A DNA stretch of 64,000 bases from Actinoplanes lobatus (GCF_014205215.1 NZ_JACHNC010000001.1:377001-441000), one strand, 5' to 3'; shown: positions 35,138 through 47,600, counted from the first letter of the stretch. Notes: generated by a model not told the origin, from the letters alone. Translations and numbers: made by a program.

Positions 35138-35162
35138 CGCCACCGGACGGCGCCACGGGGCC

Positions 35163-36803
<1,641 letters not shown>

Positions 36804-36833
36804 TTTGCCCGAAATTTCGGCAAGTTGGGGTCA

Positions 36834-38861
36834 TTATCCTGACACTGGCGGTTGAGGGCCGCACAGCGAGCGGATCGCGCCCAGCAGCGTCGACCGGGTG
36901 AACGGCTTCTCCAGCAGCATGCTGTTCTCGTCCAGATGCAACTGCGGGCCCAGGGACGCCGCCGTGTACCCGGACATGTACAGCACCGGCAGATCCGGCT
37001 GATGCGTCCGCAGCGCCCCGGCCAGCTCCGGCCCGGTCATCGTCGGCATCACCACGTCGGTGATCAGCAGGTCCGGCCGTGCCCCCGAGGCCACCTCGGT
37101 GACCGCCATCAGCGCGTCGGTGGCCACCGCGATCTCGTAGCCGGCCGGTTCGATCAGCCGGCGCACCAGCTGGGCCACGTCCGGCTGGTCCTCGACGATC
37201 AGCACCCGGCCGATCACGGCGGTCCGCCGCTGACGCTCCCCCGCCGTACCGCCCCTCTGCTCGGCCGCCGGCAGGTAGATGTGCACCGTCGTACCGATCC
37301 GGGGTTGTGATTCCAGCTCGATGTACCCGCCCAGGTTGTGCACGATCCCGGCGGCGGTGGCCAGGCCCAGCCCGGCCGCGGTCGGACGGGTCGTGAAGAA
37401 CGGCTCCAGCGCCCGGCGGCGGACCTCCTCGGCCATGCCGGCGCCGGTGTCGGTGACCACCAGGTGCACCAGCTTGCCGGTGGGCGCGCCCTCGGCCAGC
37501 TGCCCCGGCTCGACCACCTTGTTGGTGGCGGTCACCCGGACCATGCCGCCGTGCAGCATGGCGTCCCGGGCGTTCGCGGCCAGGTTGACCAGCGCCTGCT
37601 CCAGCGGGCCCCGCTCGGCCCGGATCGGCCACACCTCCGGGCCGAACGCCAGGTCCAGACCGATGTGCTCGCCGAGCGTCCGGCTGAACAGCGCCTGCAC
37701 GTCGGTGAGCAGGTCCGGGATCGGGATCACCTCGGGACGGCCGCCCTCGCTGCGGCCGAACGCCAGCAGCTGGTGGGTGAGCGTCCGCCCGGTCCCGACC
37801 GCGTCCAGGATGTCCTTGGCCAGCTGGTAGTGCGAGGACCCCTCCTCCGCACTGGTCAGGATCATGTCCGCCGAGCCGGCCACCACGGTCATCAGGTTGT
37901 TGAAGTCGTGCGACAGCCCACCGATCAACTGGCCCAGGCTGTCCAGCCGCCGCAGATGGTCCAGCTGCCGCTTCAGGCCCCGCGCGTCGATGTGGTCGGT
38001 GGTGTCGGTGATCATGCACAGGACACCGATGAACTCGTGGTTCTCGTCCTGGACCGGCATCATGCTGATCCGTACGCTGCGCCGGGAACCGTCCGCCCGC
38101 ATCAGCCGGGTCGCGCCGACCGTGGACCGGCCGGTCTTGCACTCGGCGATCCGGCGGTCCAGCTCCTTCTGCCCGACATTGTCCAGAAAGCCGCGCAGCG
38201 ACACCCCGATCAGCTCGGCCCGCGGCAGGCCGAGGACCACGCCGATCGGCTCGTTGGCGTACGTGGCCACACCGTTCGGGTCCAGCTGGAGCACACCCTC
38301 CGGGATCGTCTCCAGCACCCGGCGGTACCGGTCCTCGGCCACCCGCAGCCGCTCCTGGGCGCGGGCGCTGCTCATCGCCAGCGACAGCTCACCGGCGATG
38401 TCCCGGGCCAGCTCCACCTCCGGGGTGGAGTAGAAGGCGTCCGGGGTGTGCCGGGTCAGGATCAGCAGACCCGCGTACGTGTTGTCCACGATCACCGGGA
38501 TCAGCACGGCCGCGGTGATCGACAACTCGGGGTTGGCGAGCGCGGCCGCCGACTCCCCGGCCAGCACGATCGGGCGGCGGCTGGCGGCCAGTGTGGTCGA
38601 GTACTCGTCGTCGGGGGTCTGGCCGGCCCGGTTCAGCGCCAGGGCCAGCGAGGGCTGTCGTTCGTTGTCGAGATGGTGGTACGCGATCTCCTCGTACCGG
38701 CCGTCTTCACGGAGCAGTTGCACCCCCGCGCCGTCACCGATCATGTCGGCGGCGGCGCGGGCGGCCGTGGATCGGACCTCCGCCGGATCCGACGCCGCTC
38801 GGCTGAGCGCGAGGGCGAGGTCGGCAAGCGCGTACCGGAGGGGGTAAGCCATGACACCCAT
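36834..38861 (-). CDS. Hybrid histidine kinase with GAF, PAS and receiver domains
   Basis: 675 residues (a start three codons on is also possible). Order: GAF (about 10-165), PAS (175-290, RVLETIPEGVLQLDPNG), HisKA with H318 in GGLSHDFNNLM, HATPase (NLAANARDAM, DTGAGMA, GLGLATAAGIV), and a receiver domain with phospho-acceptor D602 in LLITDVVMP and Lys652 in LLEKPF. It has no membrane helix, so it senses in the cytoplasm. The phosphorelay would pass from H318 to D602; no partner phosphotransfer gene is nearby. Confidence 0.92.
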   Translation of the reverse strand: MGVMAYPLRYALADLALALSRAASDPAEVRSTAARAAADMIGDGAGVQLLREDGRYEEIAYHHLDNERQPSLALALNRAGQTPDDEYSTTLAASRRPIVLAGESAAALANPELSITAAVLIPVIVDNTYAGLLILTRHTPDAFYSTPEVELARDIAGELSLAMSSARAQERLRVAEDRYRRVLETIPEGVLQLDPNGVATYANEPIGVVLGLPRAELIGVSLRGFLDNVGQKELDRRIAECKTGRSTVGATRLMRADGSRRSVRISMMPVQDENHEFIGVLCMITDTTDHIDARGLKRQLDHLRRLDSLGQLIGGLSHDFNNLMTVVAGSADMILTSAEEGSSHYQLAKDILDAVGTGRTLTHQLLAFGRSEGGRPEVIPIPDLLTDVQALFSRTLGEHIGLDLAFGPEVWPIRAERGPLEQALVNLAANARDAMLHGGMVRVTATNKVVEPGQLAEGAPTGKLVHLVVTDTGAGMAEEVRRRALEPFFTTRPTAAGLGLATAAGIVHNLGGYIELESQPRIGTTVHIYLPAAEQRGGTAGERQRRTAVIGRVLIVEDQPDVAQLVRRLIEPAGYEIAVATDALMAVTEVASGARPDLLITDVVMPTMTGPELAGALRTHQPDLPVLYMSGYTAASLGPQLHLDENSMLLEKPFTRSTLLGAIRSLCGPQPPVSG

Positions 38862-38910
38862 GCGGTAATGATTCGCGTTTCGTGAGGCCGGTGAGACCGG
38901 TTTGCCAGAA

Positions 38911-39849
38911 TCAGGCGAACAGCGCGCTCACCGACTCGCCGTTGTGAATGCGCCGGATGGCCTCGGCGAGCGCCGGCGCCACCGACAGGATGGTCAGCTT
39001 GTCCGTGCGGTTCCGCTGCGGGATCGGCACCGTGTTGGTGCAGACGATCTCCTCGATCTCCTTCTCCTCCGACAGCCGCTGCACCGCGTCGTTCGTGAAC
39101 AGGCCGTGCGTACAGGCCACCCGGACACTGCGCACGTTCCGCTCCCGCAGCCGGGCCAGCAGCTCGAACACCGTGCTGCCCTTGGCGATCTCGTCGTCCA
39201 GCACGATCACGTCCCGGTCGGCCACCTCGCCGATCACCGAGCTGATCACCACCTTGTCGTCGGCGAACCGCTGCTTGGCGCCGGCCGCCACCTCGACCCC
39301 CAGCATCCGGGCGAACGCGGCGGCCTCCTTCGCGTTGCCCAGGTCCGGGGAGACCACGACGGTGTTGCTCAGGTCATAGCCACGGAAGTGGTGGGCCAGC
39401 TCACGCAGCGCGTGCAGGTGGTCCACCGGGATGCCGAAGAACCCGTGCACCTGCGGCGAGTGCAGGGTCATCGCCAGCACCCGGTCGGCGCCCGCGGTGC
39501 TCAGCAGATCGGCGACCAGGCGACCGCCGATGGAGATCCGCGGGGCGTCCTTCTTGTCACTGCGGGCGTAGGCGTAGTGCGGCAGGACCACGGTGATCCG
39601 GGCCGCCGACGCGCCCCGCGCCGCGTCCAGCATGAACAGCAGCTCGGCCAGGTGCTCCTGGGTCGGCGGCACCAGCGGCTGGATCAGGAAGACGTCCCGC
39701 TCCCGGCAGTTCCCCTTCAGCTGCACCTCGATGCAGTCGTTGGCGAACCGGGAGATCTGGGTGGGCATGAGCGGCACCCCAAGGTGCTCGCAGATCTCGG
39801 CGGCGAGTTCAGGATGGGCAGATCCGGTGAAAACGGCGATGTCGCGCAC
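38911..39849 (-). CDS. Ribose-phosphate pyrophosphokinase-like protein, atypical
   Basis: 312 residues from a GTG. The full-length fold of class-I PRPP synthetase is clear (RDIAVFTGSAHPELAAEIC, VVLPHYAYARSDKKDAPRIS, TLHSPQVHGFFGIPVDHL, VVSPDLGNAKEAAAFA). Two active-site regions are altered: the usual FSDGE becomes FANDCIEV, and the ribose-phosphate loop DDMIDTGGT becomes DDEIAKGST (218-226). It could still make PRPP from ribose-5-phosphate and ATP, or use a related substrate. It stands apart from the usual glmU-prs context. Confidence 0.82.
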   Translation of the reverse strand: MRDIAVFTGSAHPELAAEICEHLGVPLMPTQISRFANDCIEVQLKGNCRERDVFLIQPLVPPTQEHLAELLFMLDAARGASAARITVVLPHYAYARSDKKDAPRISIGGRLVADLLSTAGADRVLAMTLHSPQVHGFFGIPVDHLHALRELAHHFRGYDLSNTVVVSPDLGNAKEAAAFARMLGVEVAAGAKQRFADDKVVISSVIGEVADRDVIVLDDEIAKGSTVFELLARLRERNVRSVRVACTHGLFTNDAVQRLSEEKEIEEIVCTNTVPIPQRNRTDKLTILSVAPALAEAIRRIHNGESVSALFA

Positions 39850-39895
39850 GGGGACACCCTATTCACCGGCGCGGACGTTGATTAGTTTGGGCGTC

Positions 39896-40738
39896 ATGAA
39901 CGGACTCGCCGTCGCCTGCCGCCGGGTAGTGCACATCTATCGCGCCGAGGCGGGCGACGTGGTCGCCCTCGCCGGCGTCGACCTCTCCATCGCCCCCGGC
40001 GAGACACTGGCACTGGTCGGCCCGTCCGGCTCCGGCAAGTCCACCCTGATCGCGCTGCTGGCCGGGCTGATGCGCCCGTCCGCCGGCCGGATCAACATCG
40101 GCACCTACGACATGGGCAAACTCTCCGACGGCGAGATCTCCCGGCTGCGCGGCACCGAGGTCGGCGTCGTCCTCCAGGGCGCCTCCCGCAACCTGCTGCC
40201 CTACGCGTCGCTGCACCGCAACATCCGGCTCGCCCAGCGCCGGGCCGCCCACACCCGCGGCATCGAACTCGACGACCCCGACCGCATCCTCGACCTGGTC
40301 GGCCTCCCCGGCCAGGGCCGCCGCAAACTCGCCGACCTCACCCCCGGCGCCCAGCAGCGCGCCGCCCTCGCCGTCGGCATCGCCACCGGCCCCGGCCTGC
40401 TGCTCGTCGACGAGCCCACCAGCCGCCTCGACACGGCCGGGCGCGACGAGGTCCTGGACGCCCTGGAGACGGTCAACACCGAACGCCAGACCACCATCGT
40501 CGTGGTCACCCACGACAACGAGGTCGGCGCCCGCCTGGGCCGCGCCGTCACCATCCGCGACGGCCGCGTCGGCGCCGAGGGCCGCGACGGCCAGGACTTC
40601 GCGGTGGTCGCCGGCGACGGCACGGTCCAGCTGCCGCCGGAGGTGCTGGGCTCATATCCGCCGGGCACGCTCTTCACGGTCCAGCACATCGAGGGCGAGG
40701 TCACCCTGCTGCCCTCCGGCCACGAGACCTCCGTCTAG
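39896..40738 (+). CDS. ABC transporter ATP-binding protein with degenerate signature
   Basis: 280 residues. Walker A is GPSGSGKST (42-50), Walker B LLLVDEPTS, and H-loop VVTHDN. The signature motif expected as LSGGQ reads LTPGAQQR. The C-terminal 55 residues after the fold are unusual and hydrophobic at intervals. The fold is that of LolD/MacB-type ATPases that pair with FtsX permeases; no permease is directly adjacent on this strand, but the two large permease genes at 41641-47633 are nearby. It diverges from the PRPP synthetase gene. Confidence 0.85.
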   Translation: MNGLAVACRRVVHIYRAEAGDVVALAGVDLSIAPGETLALVGPSGSGKSTLIALLAGLMRPSAGRINIGTYDMGKLSDGEISRLRGTEVGVVLQGASRNLLPYASLHRNIRLAQRRAAHTRGIELDDPDRILDLVGLPGQGRRKLADLTPGAQQRAALAVGIATGPGLLLVDEPTSRLDTAGRDEVLDALETVNTERQTTIVVVTHDNEVGARLGRAVTIRDGRVGAEGRDGQDFAVVAGDGTVQLPPEVLGSYPPGTLFTVQHIEGEVTLLPSGHETSV

Positions 40739-40759
40739 GGCTGCGGCTCACCCCTTTTT

Positions 40760-40793
40760 CCGGTACGGGCTGGGACCGGTCCCGCCCTACCGG
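40760..40793. other. Imperfect hairpin between two ABC ATPase genes
   Basis: CCGGTACGGGC and the facing GCCCTACCGG, with an inner GGGACC/GGTCCC stem, lie between the convergent ends of two ABC ATPase genes. A short T-run precedes rather than follows it on the plus strand. It may serve as a terminator. Confidence 0.35.
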
Positions 40794-40888
40794 CGACCAC
40801 CTGCCGGGTCACGCCATTGCCGCCCGCGCCGGGCGGAGCTGCCCACTCACCCGCCCCGATCCCCACGATCGCCCGAGGGTGTCGCCGG

Positions 40889-41542
40889 TCAGGGGCGAGG
40901 CCAGGTGACGACGCCGTCGGTGAGGTGGAGTTCGCGGTCGCAGGCCGCCGCGGCCTCCGGGTCGTGGGTGGCGAAGACGACCGCCGCCCCGCGGGCCGCC
41001 TCGGCCCGTAGCAGGTCGAGGACCCGCTGACGGTTCGCCGCGTCGAGTTCGCTGGTCACCTCGTCGGCCAGCACGATCTCCCCGCGCAGTGCCAGGCCGC
41101 GCGCCACCGCGGTGCGCTGCTGCTGGCCACCGGAGAGCTCGTCGATCAACTGGTTCGCCTGGCCGGAGAGGCCGAGCGCGTCCAGCGACTCGGAGGTCCG
41201 CCGCCGCGCGTCCGCCGGTGAGCCACCGGTCGCGATCACCGCCACCGAGATGTTCTCGGCCGCGGTGAGGATCGCGGCCAGACCGTTGTCCTGCGGAATG
41301 AGCACCACCCCGAGCGACACGGCATGATCCCGCCCGGTCAGCGGCCCGCCGTCCACCGAGATCCTCCCGGAACGCGGCGCGAGCAGACCCGCCATCGCCC
41401 GCAGCAGCGTGCTCTTCCCGGCCCCGGACGTACCGGTGACCGCGAGCACCTCGCCCGGCCGGACCGTCACGGCGACCCCGCTCAGCACCGGCGTCCCGTC
41501 GCCATAGGCGAACGCCGCATCCTCCACCGTCAGCGTCCCCAT
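40889..41542 (-). CDS. ABC transporter ATP-binding protein (FtsX-type exporter)
   Basis: 217 residues. All ATPase motifs are canonical: Walker A GTSGAGKST, signature DELSGGQQQR, Walker B VLADEVTSELD, and H-loop FATHDPEA. It is the downstream gene of the two large FtsX-type permease genes, 98 bp after the second, and so likely energises them. The MacB/LolCDE-like class moves lipoproteins, peptides or drugs, or transmits signals rather than transporting. Confidence 0.9.
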   Translation of the reverse strand: MGTLTVEDAAFAYGDGTPVLSGVAVTVRPGEVLAVTGTSGAGKSTLLRAMAGLLAPRSGRISVDGGPLTGRDHAVSLGVVLIPQDNGLAAILTAAENISVAVIATGGSPADARRRTSESLDALGLSGQANQLIDELSGGQQQRTAVARGLALRGEIVLADEVTSELDAANRQRVLDLLRAEAARGAAVVFATHDPEAAAACDRELHLTDGVVTWPRP

Positions 41543-41640
41543 CGCCGTCCCCTCACTCTTTCAGTCGCCATCACGCCGTCTCCCCGCCGTCTTGAGATCG
41601 CCCCGGCCGTTCGGCCGCCGAACCGGCGAACCCGCGGGCC

Positions 41641-44631
41641 TCATCGGGGCTCGATCCGGCGACGCAGGTCGCGGCCGCCCAGGAAGGCGACGACGAACTG
41701 GACCAGCAGGACGGCGCCGGCGGCCGCGAGCAGGGCGGTGACGCGTGGCCAGATGGGCAGCGGCAGGTCGGGCGGGGTGATCCCGGCCAGCGGGAGCGCC
41801 CAGCCGGTGAGCCGCCACGCCCCCACCGCGACCAGGACGCCCACCGCGGTCGCGATGGTGACCAGGACCGGGTAGGTCCACAGTGTCGCCTGCCCGGCCG
41901 GGCGTGGTCGCAGGCCCTGGGTGCGCAGCGCGGCGAGGTCCTCGGTACGCCGTCCCCGGTCGACGGCCACGGTGAGGGCCAGCGCCCCGGCGCCGAGCAG
42001 CCCGGCGAGCACGGCCGCGAGCAGGTGGAACCACAGCGCGACGGCCGGACCCTGCCGGTCGAGCGCTTCGCGCACGGTGGCGGCCGAGGTCTCCGCGACG
42101 ACCCGGATCCCGGCGGCTTCGAGCCGGTCGACGGCGTCCGCCGGGGCGTTCGGGCCGAGCCAGACCTGTGGTGCCTGGACCTCCCGGCTCTGGACCGCGA
42201 GCCGGTCCACGTACTCCAGGTCGGCCACCAGGGCACGGCGCCCGAGCCCGGGCACGGCGGGCAGTTCGGCGACCGGCGTGACCGGGGTGTCCACGACGTT
42301 CAGCCCGGGGAGCAGCCCGGCCGGCGGCGCCTCACCCGCGTACGCGATGGGCAGTGGATAGGGCGTGCTGACCGGCTGGATCCACACCGCGTCGACCACG
42401 CTCGGGGAGACCTCGACGTCGGCCTGGAGTCCGTCGGGCGCCGCCGACAGGCGTGCGTCCCGGGTGGCCCGCCATCGCGTGGGGTCGGTGAGCGGCGCCG
42501 GCGTGTCGGTGCCCAGGCCGCGGATGACGAGCCGGCCGGTGATGTCGGGGACCTTGCCCTCGCCGGACACCCGGATGCCGTTGACCCGGCATCCGCGTTC
42601 GCAGACCGGCACGTCCTGCCGGTACGTCTGTGGCCCCGGCGGCACGGTGCCGAGTTCGAGGACGGCGTCGCCGAGCCCGGCCGACGACGACAGCGAGAGG
42701 CCGAGCCGCAGCGGCCCACCGGTGGCGGTGACCTCGAACGTGATGTCGGAGCCCGCGAAGGCCGGGGCCTCGGGCGCGCCGGGATGGAGCAGGGTGCGCA
42801 GCCGCTCGGGTGCGACGGCGCCGTCCGGCCAGGCGGCGACCGCGCCCAGCCGGGCGGTGTCGACGGCGATCCCGGGGGGCGAGCCGGTGCCGCCGCTGGG
42901 CAGGGGGGTGACGGCCATCGCCCATCGCGCGTCCGGGTCGGCGGCGGCGACCGCGGTGAGCAGCCGCTGCCGGGTGATCGGCTGGACGGTGAGGACCCGG
43001 TCGGCGCCGGTGCCGAGGTACGCCGTGACGGCCCGTCCCTGGGCCGCCGTGTCGACCGCGGCGGTGGCGAAGCCGGCGACCGCGGCGGACGCGACCAGCA
43101 GGGCGAACAGGCGCCCGGCGCCGGGCCGGCGGGACAGTTGGACGCCGGCCAGCGCGATGCCGAGCCGGCCGCGCCGCAGGGCGCCTGCCGCGTACCGGTT
43201 GACCAGCGGGAGCAGGGCACGGGCGCAGACCAGGGCGAGGGACAGGATGATCAGGGCCGGCGCGAACAGCCCGAGGCCCTCCAGCGGGTCGCCGGCGAGC
43301 GCGTACTGGATGCCGGTGACGACGGCGAGCACCACGACCGCCACCTCGGAGACGCCGGGCAGGCCCCGGTCGCGGGACGGCGCCCGGCGCAGCAGGCCGG
43401 CCACCGGGCTGGTGAGCTGCCGCCGCTGGGCCAGGACCGCGGCGGCCAGTGCGGCCAGCGCGGCGAACGGCGCGTACCGCAGCGAGGTGAAGGCCGGTTC
43501 CGCGCCGACGCCGGGGAAGATGAGGCCGGTCACCGCGTTGACGAGCAGTTGCCCGGCGAGGCATCCGGCCAGGGCGCCGGCCAGCACCGCGGCGAGGCTC
43601 TCACCGGTCGCCAGCCACCAGCGGGTCCACCAGCGGGCGCCGCGCAGCGCGACGACGGCCAGTTCGCTCTGCCGGCCCTGGGCGCCGTAGCCGACGGTCA
43701 GGTAGATGGTGAAGCAGGCCAGCAGCACCAGCGGCACGGCCATCACCGGCACCAGCAGGCGGGCCGCGGCCCGGCCCTGGTCGATGCGGTCGAGCAGCAC
43801 CGGGATGCCGCTGTCGAACTGGAGCGGCTCGTCGAGTTCGCCGACCGCCTTGTCGACCGCGGTGAGTTCGGTGCGCAGCCGCTCGAGGCGGTCGATGCCG
43901 ATGACACCGGGCTCGGCGATCCCGTCGATCGCCATCGCCGTGGTGGTCCGCTGCATCGTGCTCAGGGTCGCGGCGTTGGTGAAGACCGGTTCGCCGGGGC
44001 CCGTGTCGACGCCGGAGACGAAGTAGCCGTGCAGTCCCCAGTACGACGCACCGGCATCCACCGGCCGGTACGTGCCGACCACGGTCAGCGTCTTCGGCGC
44101 GCCCTCGGCGACGTACGTGATCGGCTGGACCGCGCCGTTCTGCCGGGCCGCGCTCAGCTCGATCCGGTCGCCGGCGGCTAGGCCGAGCCGTTGGGCGGTC
44201 CGCTCGCCGATCAGCGCGTCGCCCTCGGCGGCCAGGCAGCGGCCGGTGAGGACGACCACGTGGGCGCAGACCTCCTGCCGGAAGACCAGCCGGCTCGGGA
44301 AGGTGTCGGCCACCTCGATGCCGACGGTGGGCACCTCGGCGGCGTGGTAGTAGTCGAATCCCTCCAGGTCGAGCAGGACCTCGCCGATCTCCGGGAACCG
44401 CAGGTCGCCGGTGCTGGCGTCGCCGCTGGCACTGTCGTACGACCGGCGGGCGGCCATGGTCAGTTCCCGGGTGGCGGCCGTGGCGATCTGGCCGTCGGCG
44501 ATCGCGCGTTCGGCGGCGATCAGGTAGGCCGGGGCCGCGACCGCCGAGGCGACGGCGAGCAGGGACAGCAGGGCGAGGGTGAGTGCCTGCCCCCGCCGGC
44601 TCCAGATCATCGCGAGGACCAGGGAGATCAT
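41641..44631 (-). CDS. Large FtsX-type ABC permease, second of pair
   Basis: 996 residues. The ATG at 44631 overlaps the stop of the preceding permease (44628-44631). The same frame stays open for another 2.6 kb upstream, but that is a shadow of the other permease. The N-terminal helix and large extracytoplasmic domain (leading to IAAERAIADGQIATAATREL) are followed by groups of helices such as LLVPVMAVPLVLLACFTIYL and a repeated FtsX domain at the end. It resembles MacB-like permeases with two FtsX repeats and a substrate domain of unknown ligand. Confidence 0.88.
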   Translation of the reverse strand: MISLVLAMIWSRRGQALTLALLSLLAVASAVAAPAYLIAAERAIADGQIATAATRELTMAARRSYDSASGDASTGDLRFPEIGEVLLDLEGFDYYHAAEVPTVGIEVADTFPSRLVFRQEVCAHVVVLTGRCLAAEGDALIGERTAQRLGLAAGDRIELSAARQNGAVQPITYVAEGAPKTLTVVGTYRPVDAGASYWGLHGYFVSGVDTGPGEPVFTNAATLSTMQRTTTAMAIDGIAEPGVIGIDRLERLRTELTAVDKAVGELDEPLQFDSGIPVLLDRIDQGRAAARLLVPVMAVPLVLLACFTIYLTVGYGAQGRQSELAVVALRGARWWTRWWLATGESLAAVLAGALAGCLAGQLLVNAVTGLIFPGVGAEPAFTSLRYAPFAALAALAAAVLAQRRQLTSPVAGLLRRAPSRDRGLPGVSEVAVVVLAVVTGIQYALAGDPLEGLGLFAPALIILSLALVCARALLPLVNRYAAGALRRGRLGIALAGVQLSRRPGAGRLFALLVASAAVAGFATAAVDTAAQGRAVTAYLGTGADRVLTVQPITRQRLLTAVAAADPDARWAMAVTPLPSGGTGSPPGIAVDTARLGAVAAWPDGAVAPERLRTLLHPGAPEAPAFAGSDITFEVTATGGPLRLGLSLSSSAGLGDAVLELGTVPPGPQTYRQDVPVCERGCRVNGIRVSGEGKVPDITGRLVIRGLGTDTPAPLTDPTRWRATRDARLSAAPDGLQADVEVSPSVVDAVWIQPVSTPYPLPIAYAGEAPPAGLLPGLNVVDTPVTPVAELPAVPGLGRRALVADLEYVDRLAVQSREVQAPQVWLGPNAPADAVDRLEAAGIRVVAETSAATVREALDRQGPAVALWFHLLAAVLAGLLGAGALALTVAVDRGRRTEDLAALRTQGLRPRPAGQATLWTYPVLVTIATAVGVLVAVGAWRLTGWALPLAGITPPDLPLPIWPRVTALLAAAGAVLLVQFVVAFLGGRDLRRRIEPR

Positions 44632-47600
44632 CGGCCGCCCTCCGGCTCGCGCAGGCTCCGCAGCAGGGGTGACTGGACCAGCCAGCCGGTCAGTCCGAGG
44701 ACCGCCAGCGAGACGAGGGTCGCGACGGTGACCGCCACGGTGTCCAGTGGATCGGGTGGGGCGAGGACCGCCCAGCCGTCGGTGAACGCCGGCACCGACC
44801 GGCCGGTGATCGCGACGGCCAGGAGCGCCGCCAGCACGCCGCCGAGGACGCCCGTCAGGATCGGCACGGCGGTTCCGGCGTACGCCGTGGTGATCGCGAC
44901 CCGGCGGGACAGGCCCTGGTCGCGCAGCACCCGGAGCTGTTCGGCGAGGGACCGGCGGTCGGCGGTGGCGGCGACCGCGACGGTGGCCGCCGCGATGAGC
45001 AGCGCCGCGATGCCCGCCACCAGGGCGAACCGGACGACGACGGCGGGGCCCTGGTCGCCGAGCCGGGACGCGTGGGCTTCGGTGGTGGCGCTGCCGGCCA
45101 CGGTCAGCCCGGCCGCGGCCAGGTCCTCGACGATGCCGGGGCGGGCGCCGGGCGCCAGCCACACCTGGTAGACCCCGCCCGGGTCGATCTCGGCGGCCAC
45201 CCGGCGGACCGAGTCCAGGTCGACGACCAGGCCGGTGCTCCCGAGCATGGGCAGGGCGGTCACCTTGCCGAGAATCCGCACCGGGACGGGGTCCCCGTAC
45301 AGGCTCACGGCGGGGTCGTCGTCCCGCCAGCCGTCCGGTTCCGGCCCGGCGACCAGGGCGGGCAGCGGCAGCAGCGGGTCCGACGCCCACGCCTCGGCAC
45401 CCACCGGGACGCCGGTCGCGTTGCGGTCGGTGGCCAGCCGGAGGGTCCCGTCGACGGTCGTGACGTCGAGGGCCGCGCCCTTCGTCCCGGCGCGCCACCG
45501 GGTGATGTCGCCGAGGGCGGCGGCGTCCAGGATCCCGTCGGCCGTCCCGTTCTGGCCGAGCCCGGCGACGGTGACCACGGCGCCGGGCGGCGGCGGTTCG
45601 ATCCGGCCGTCCGGGTCCGGGGGTGTGGTCATCTCCCAGCGCACGATCCGGCAGCCGGGTGCGGTGGCGCAGGCGGGCACCGGGGCGGTCACGGTCTGTT
45701 CGCCCGCGTGCAGCGTGCCGAATCCGGCGGTCAGCACCGTCCCGGTGGCCTCGTGCTGGAGGCGGAGGTCGAGCGCCACGTCGGCGGGGCCGTCGCGGCG
45801 GGCCCGGAGGGTGAGCCGGTCGCCGGTGATCAGTGCCGGCTCCTGCCGGCCGGCGGCCGCGGCGGAGGGCAGCGCGTCGACCGGGCCGTACTCCGGGCGC
45901 CAGCCGGCGACCGCTGCGAGCCGGGTGCTGTCGACCTCGAGGATCTCCCGCTCGCCGGACCAGGTGCGGACGGCGGCCATCGCCTCGTGGCCGCCGGGGT
46001 CGGTGCTGCGGACGGCGTGCAGCAGGGCCGTCCGGTTGGGCGCCTCGACGGTGAGGACACGCTCGGCGCCCATCTCGGCGGCGCTGCGGGCGAACCGAGC
46101 CCCGGTCTCCGCGGCCCAGCCGCCGGCCGCCGTGGTGAACAGCGCGACGGCCACCACGACCAGCGCGAACACCCGGTCGGTGCCGGGTGAGCGGGAGATC
46201 CGCAGGGCGGTGAGGCCGGTACGCAGACGGCCGGTGCGCAGCGCGGCGACGCCGCCCCGGACCGCGATCAGGCTCAGCAGCCGGGCCGCCGCCAGGCCGA
46301 CGGTGAGCGCGACGAGCGCGGGCGCGGCCGGGCCCAGCCCCTCCTCGGGGTCGCCCGACCAGGCCTGGTAGATCGCGGCGGCGGCGACGGCGAGCAGCAG
46401 CACGTCGACGAACGCCGGCCGCCAGGCCCGGACCCGGGCGGTGCCGCTGAGCAGCTCCGACACCGGCCGGACGAGCATCGACGCCTCGACCGCGGCGAGC
46501 ACCGCGAGGCTGCCGGCGAGGACCGCCACCACGGCCGCCGCGGAGTACCGCAGCGCGATCCCCTGGTCGGCGGTGATGTGCACCGGGCCGGCGAGCGCCC
46601 AGCCCACCAGGTAGCCGAGGGGCGCGCCGATGGCGACACCGGCGAGCAGTGGCACCAGGTGCTGGCCCCAGGCCAGCCGCAGGGTGCCGAAGCGGCCCAC
46701 CCCGCGCAGCTTGAGCAGGGCGGCGTCGGCCCGGCGGTCCCGCGACGTGTACCACCCGGCGAGGCCGACGGCGAACCAGGTGAGGATCAGCATCTGGGCG
46801 CCCGCGGTCATGACGCCCCGCAGGATGATGTCGCGGTCGCGGGTGATGGCCAGGTGGAGCGGGCGGGCCATGGTGCTCAGCCGCAGCGCGTGGCTGCCGA
46901 GCCGGCGGTCGGCCGCGGTGAGCTCGGTGGCGAGGTCGTAGCCGCCGTCGCCGCGCAGCAGCGCGTCCGGCAGCACCACGTCGTACGCCATGGTCGGGGT
47001 CCACAGCTCGGAGTGCCGGAACGTGCCGGTCACGGTGAACGCCGGGTCCGGCTCGGCCTCGGCCCGGAAGAGCCGGTCGCTCCAGTAGGTCCCGGCCGGG
47101 TCGACCAGGGTGTAGACGGCGGTCACCCGCAGGTCGAGCGGGCCGTTCGAGGTGGAGGTGAGGATGCTCAGGGAGCCGCCGACGGTGACGCCGAACCGCT
47201 GTGCCGCCTCGGCGCTGAGCGCGACCTCGCCGCGTGCCCGGGGGCACTGCCCGTCCAGCCGGACGTGGTCGCAGAACCCGTCCCGGTACGCCAGCGACAT
47301 GCTGCTGCTGGCCACCCCGGTCCGTACGCTGAGCGGCCGGATCATCCCGGCGACGCCGTCGCCGACACCGGACGGCAGCCCTTCCCGGACACGGTCACTG
47401 AACCGGCGCAGTTCGCCGTCCGGGTCACCCTGGGTGTCCACCCGGTTCGCCACCGAGACGGTGCGCTGGGTGGCCGGGGCGGCCTCCAGGTAGGCGTTCG
47501 CGGCGTCGGCGGCCGCGGCGAATCCGTACCACGGCCCGGCGGCCGCGACGGCGGCTGCCAGCGCGGTCAGCACGAGAATCGTCAGCACCTGCGCGGCCCG

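Noticed and set aside
40760..40793. Firm terminator call
   Set aside because: The hairpin is imperfect and the T-run lies on the wrong side for the plus-strand gene; kept only as a low-confidence feature.
41641..47247. Single 1868-residue frame spanning both FtsX-type permeases
   Set aside because: The first 870 codons are low-complexity Arg/Pro/Gly and overlap the real permease at 44628-47633; the ATG at 44631 with the ATGA overlap is the proper start.
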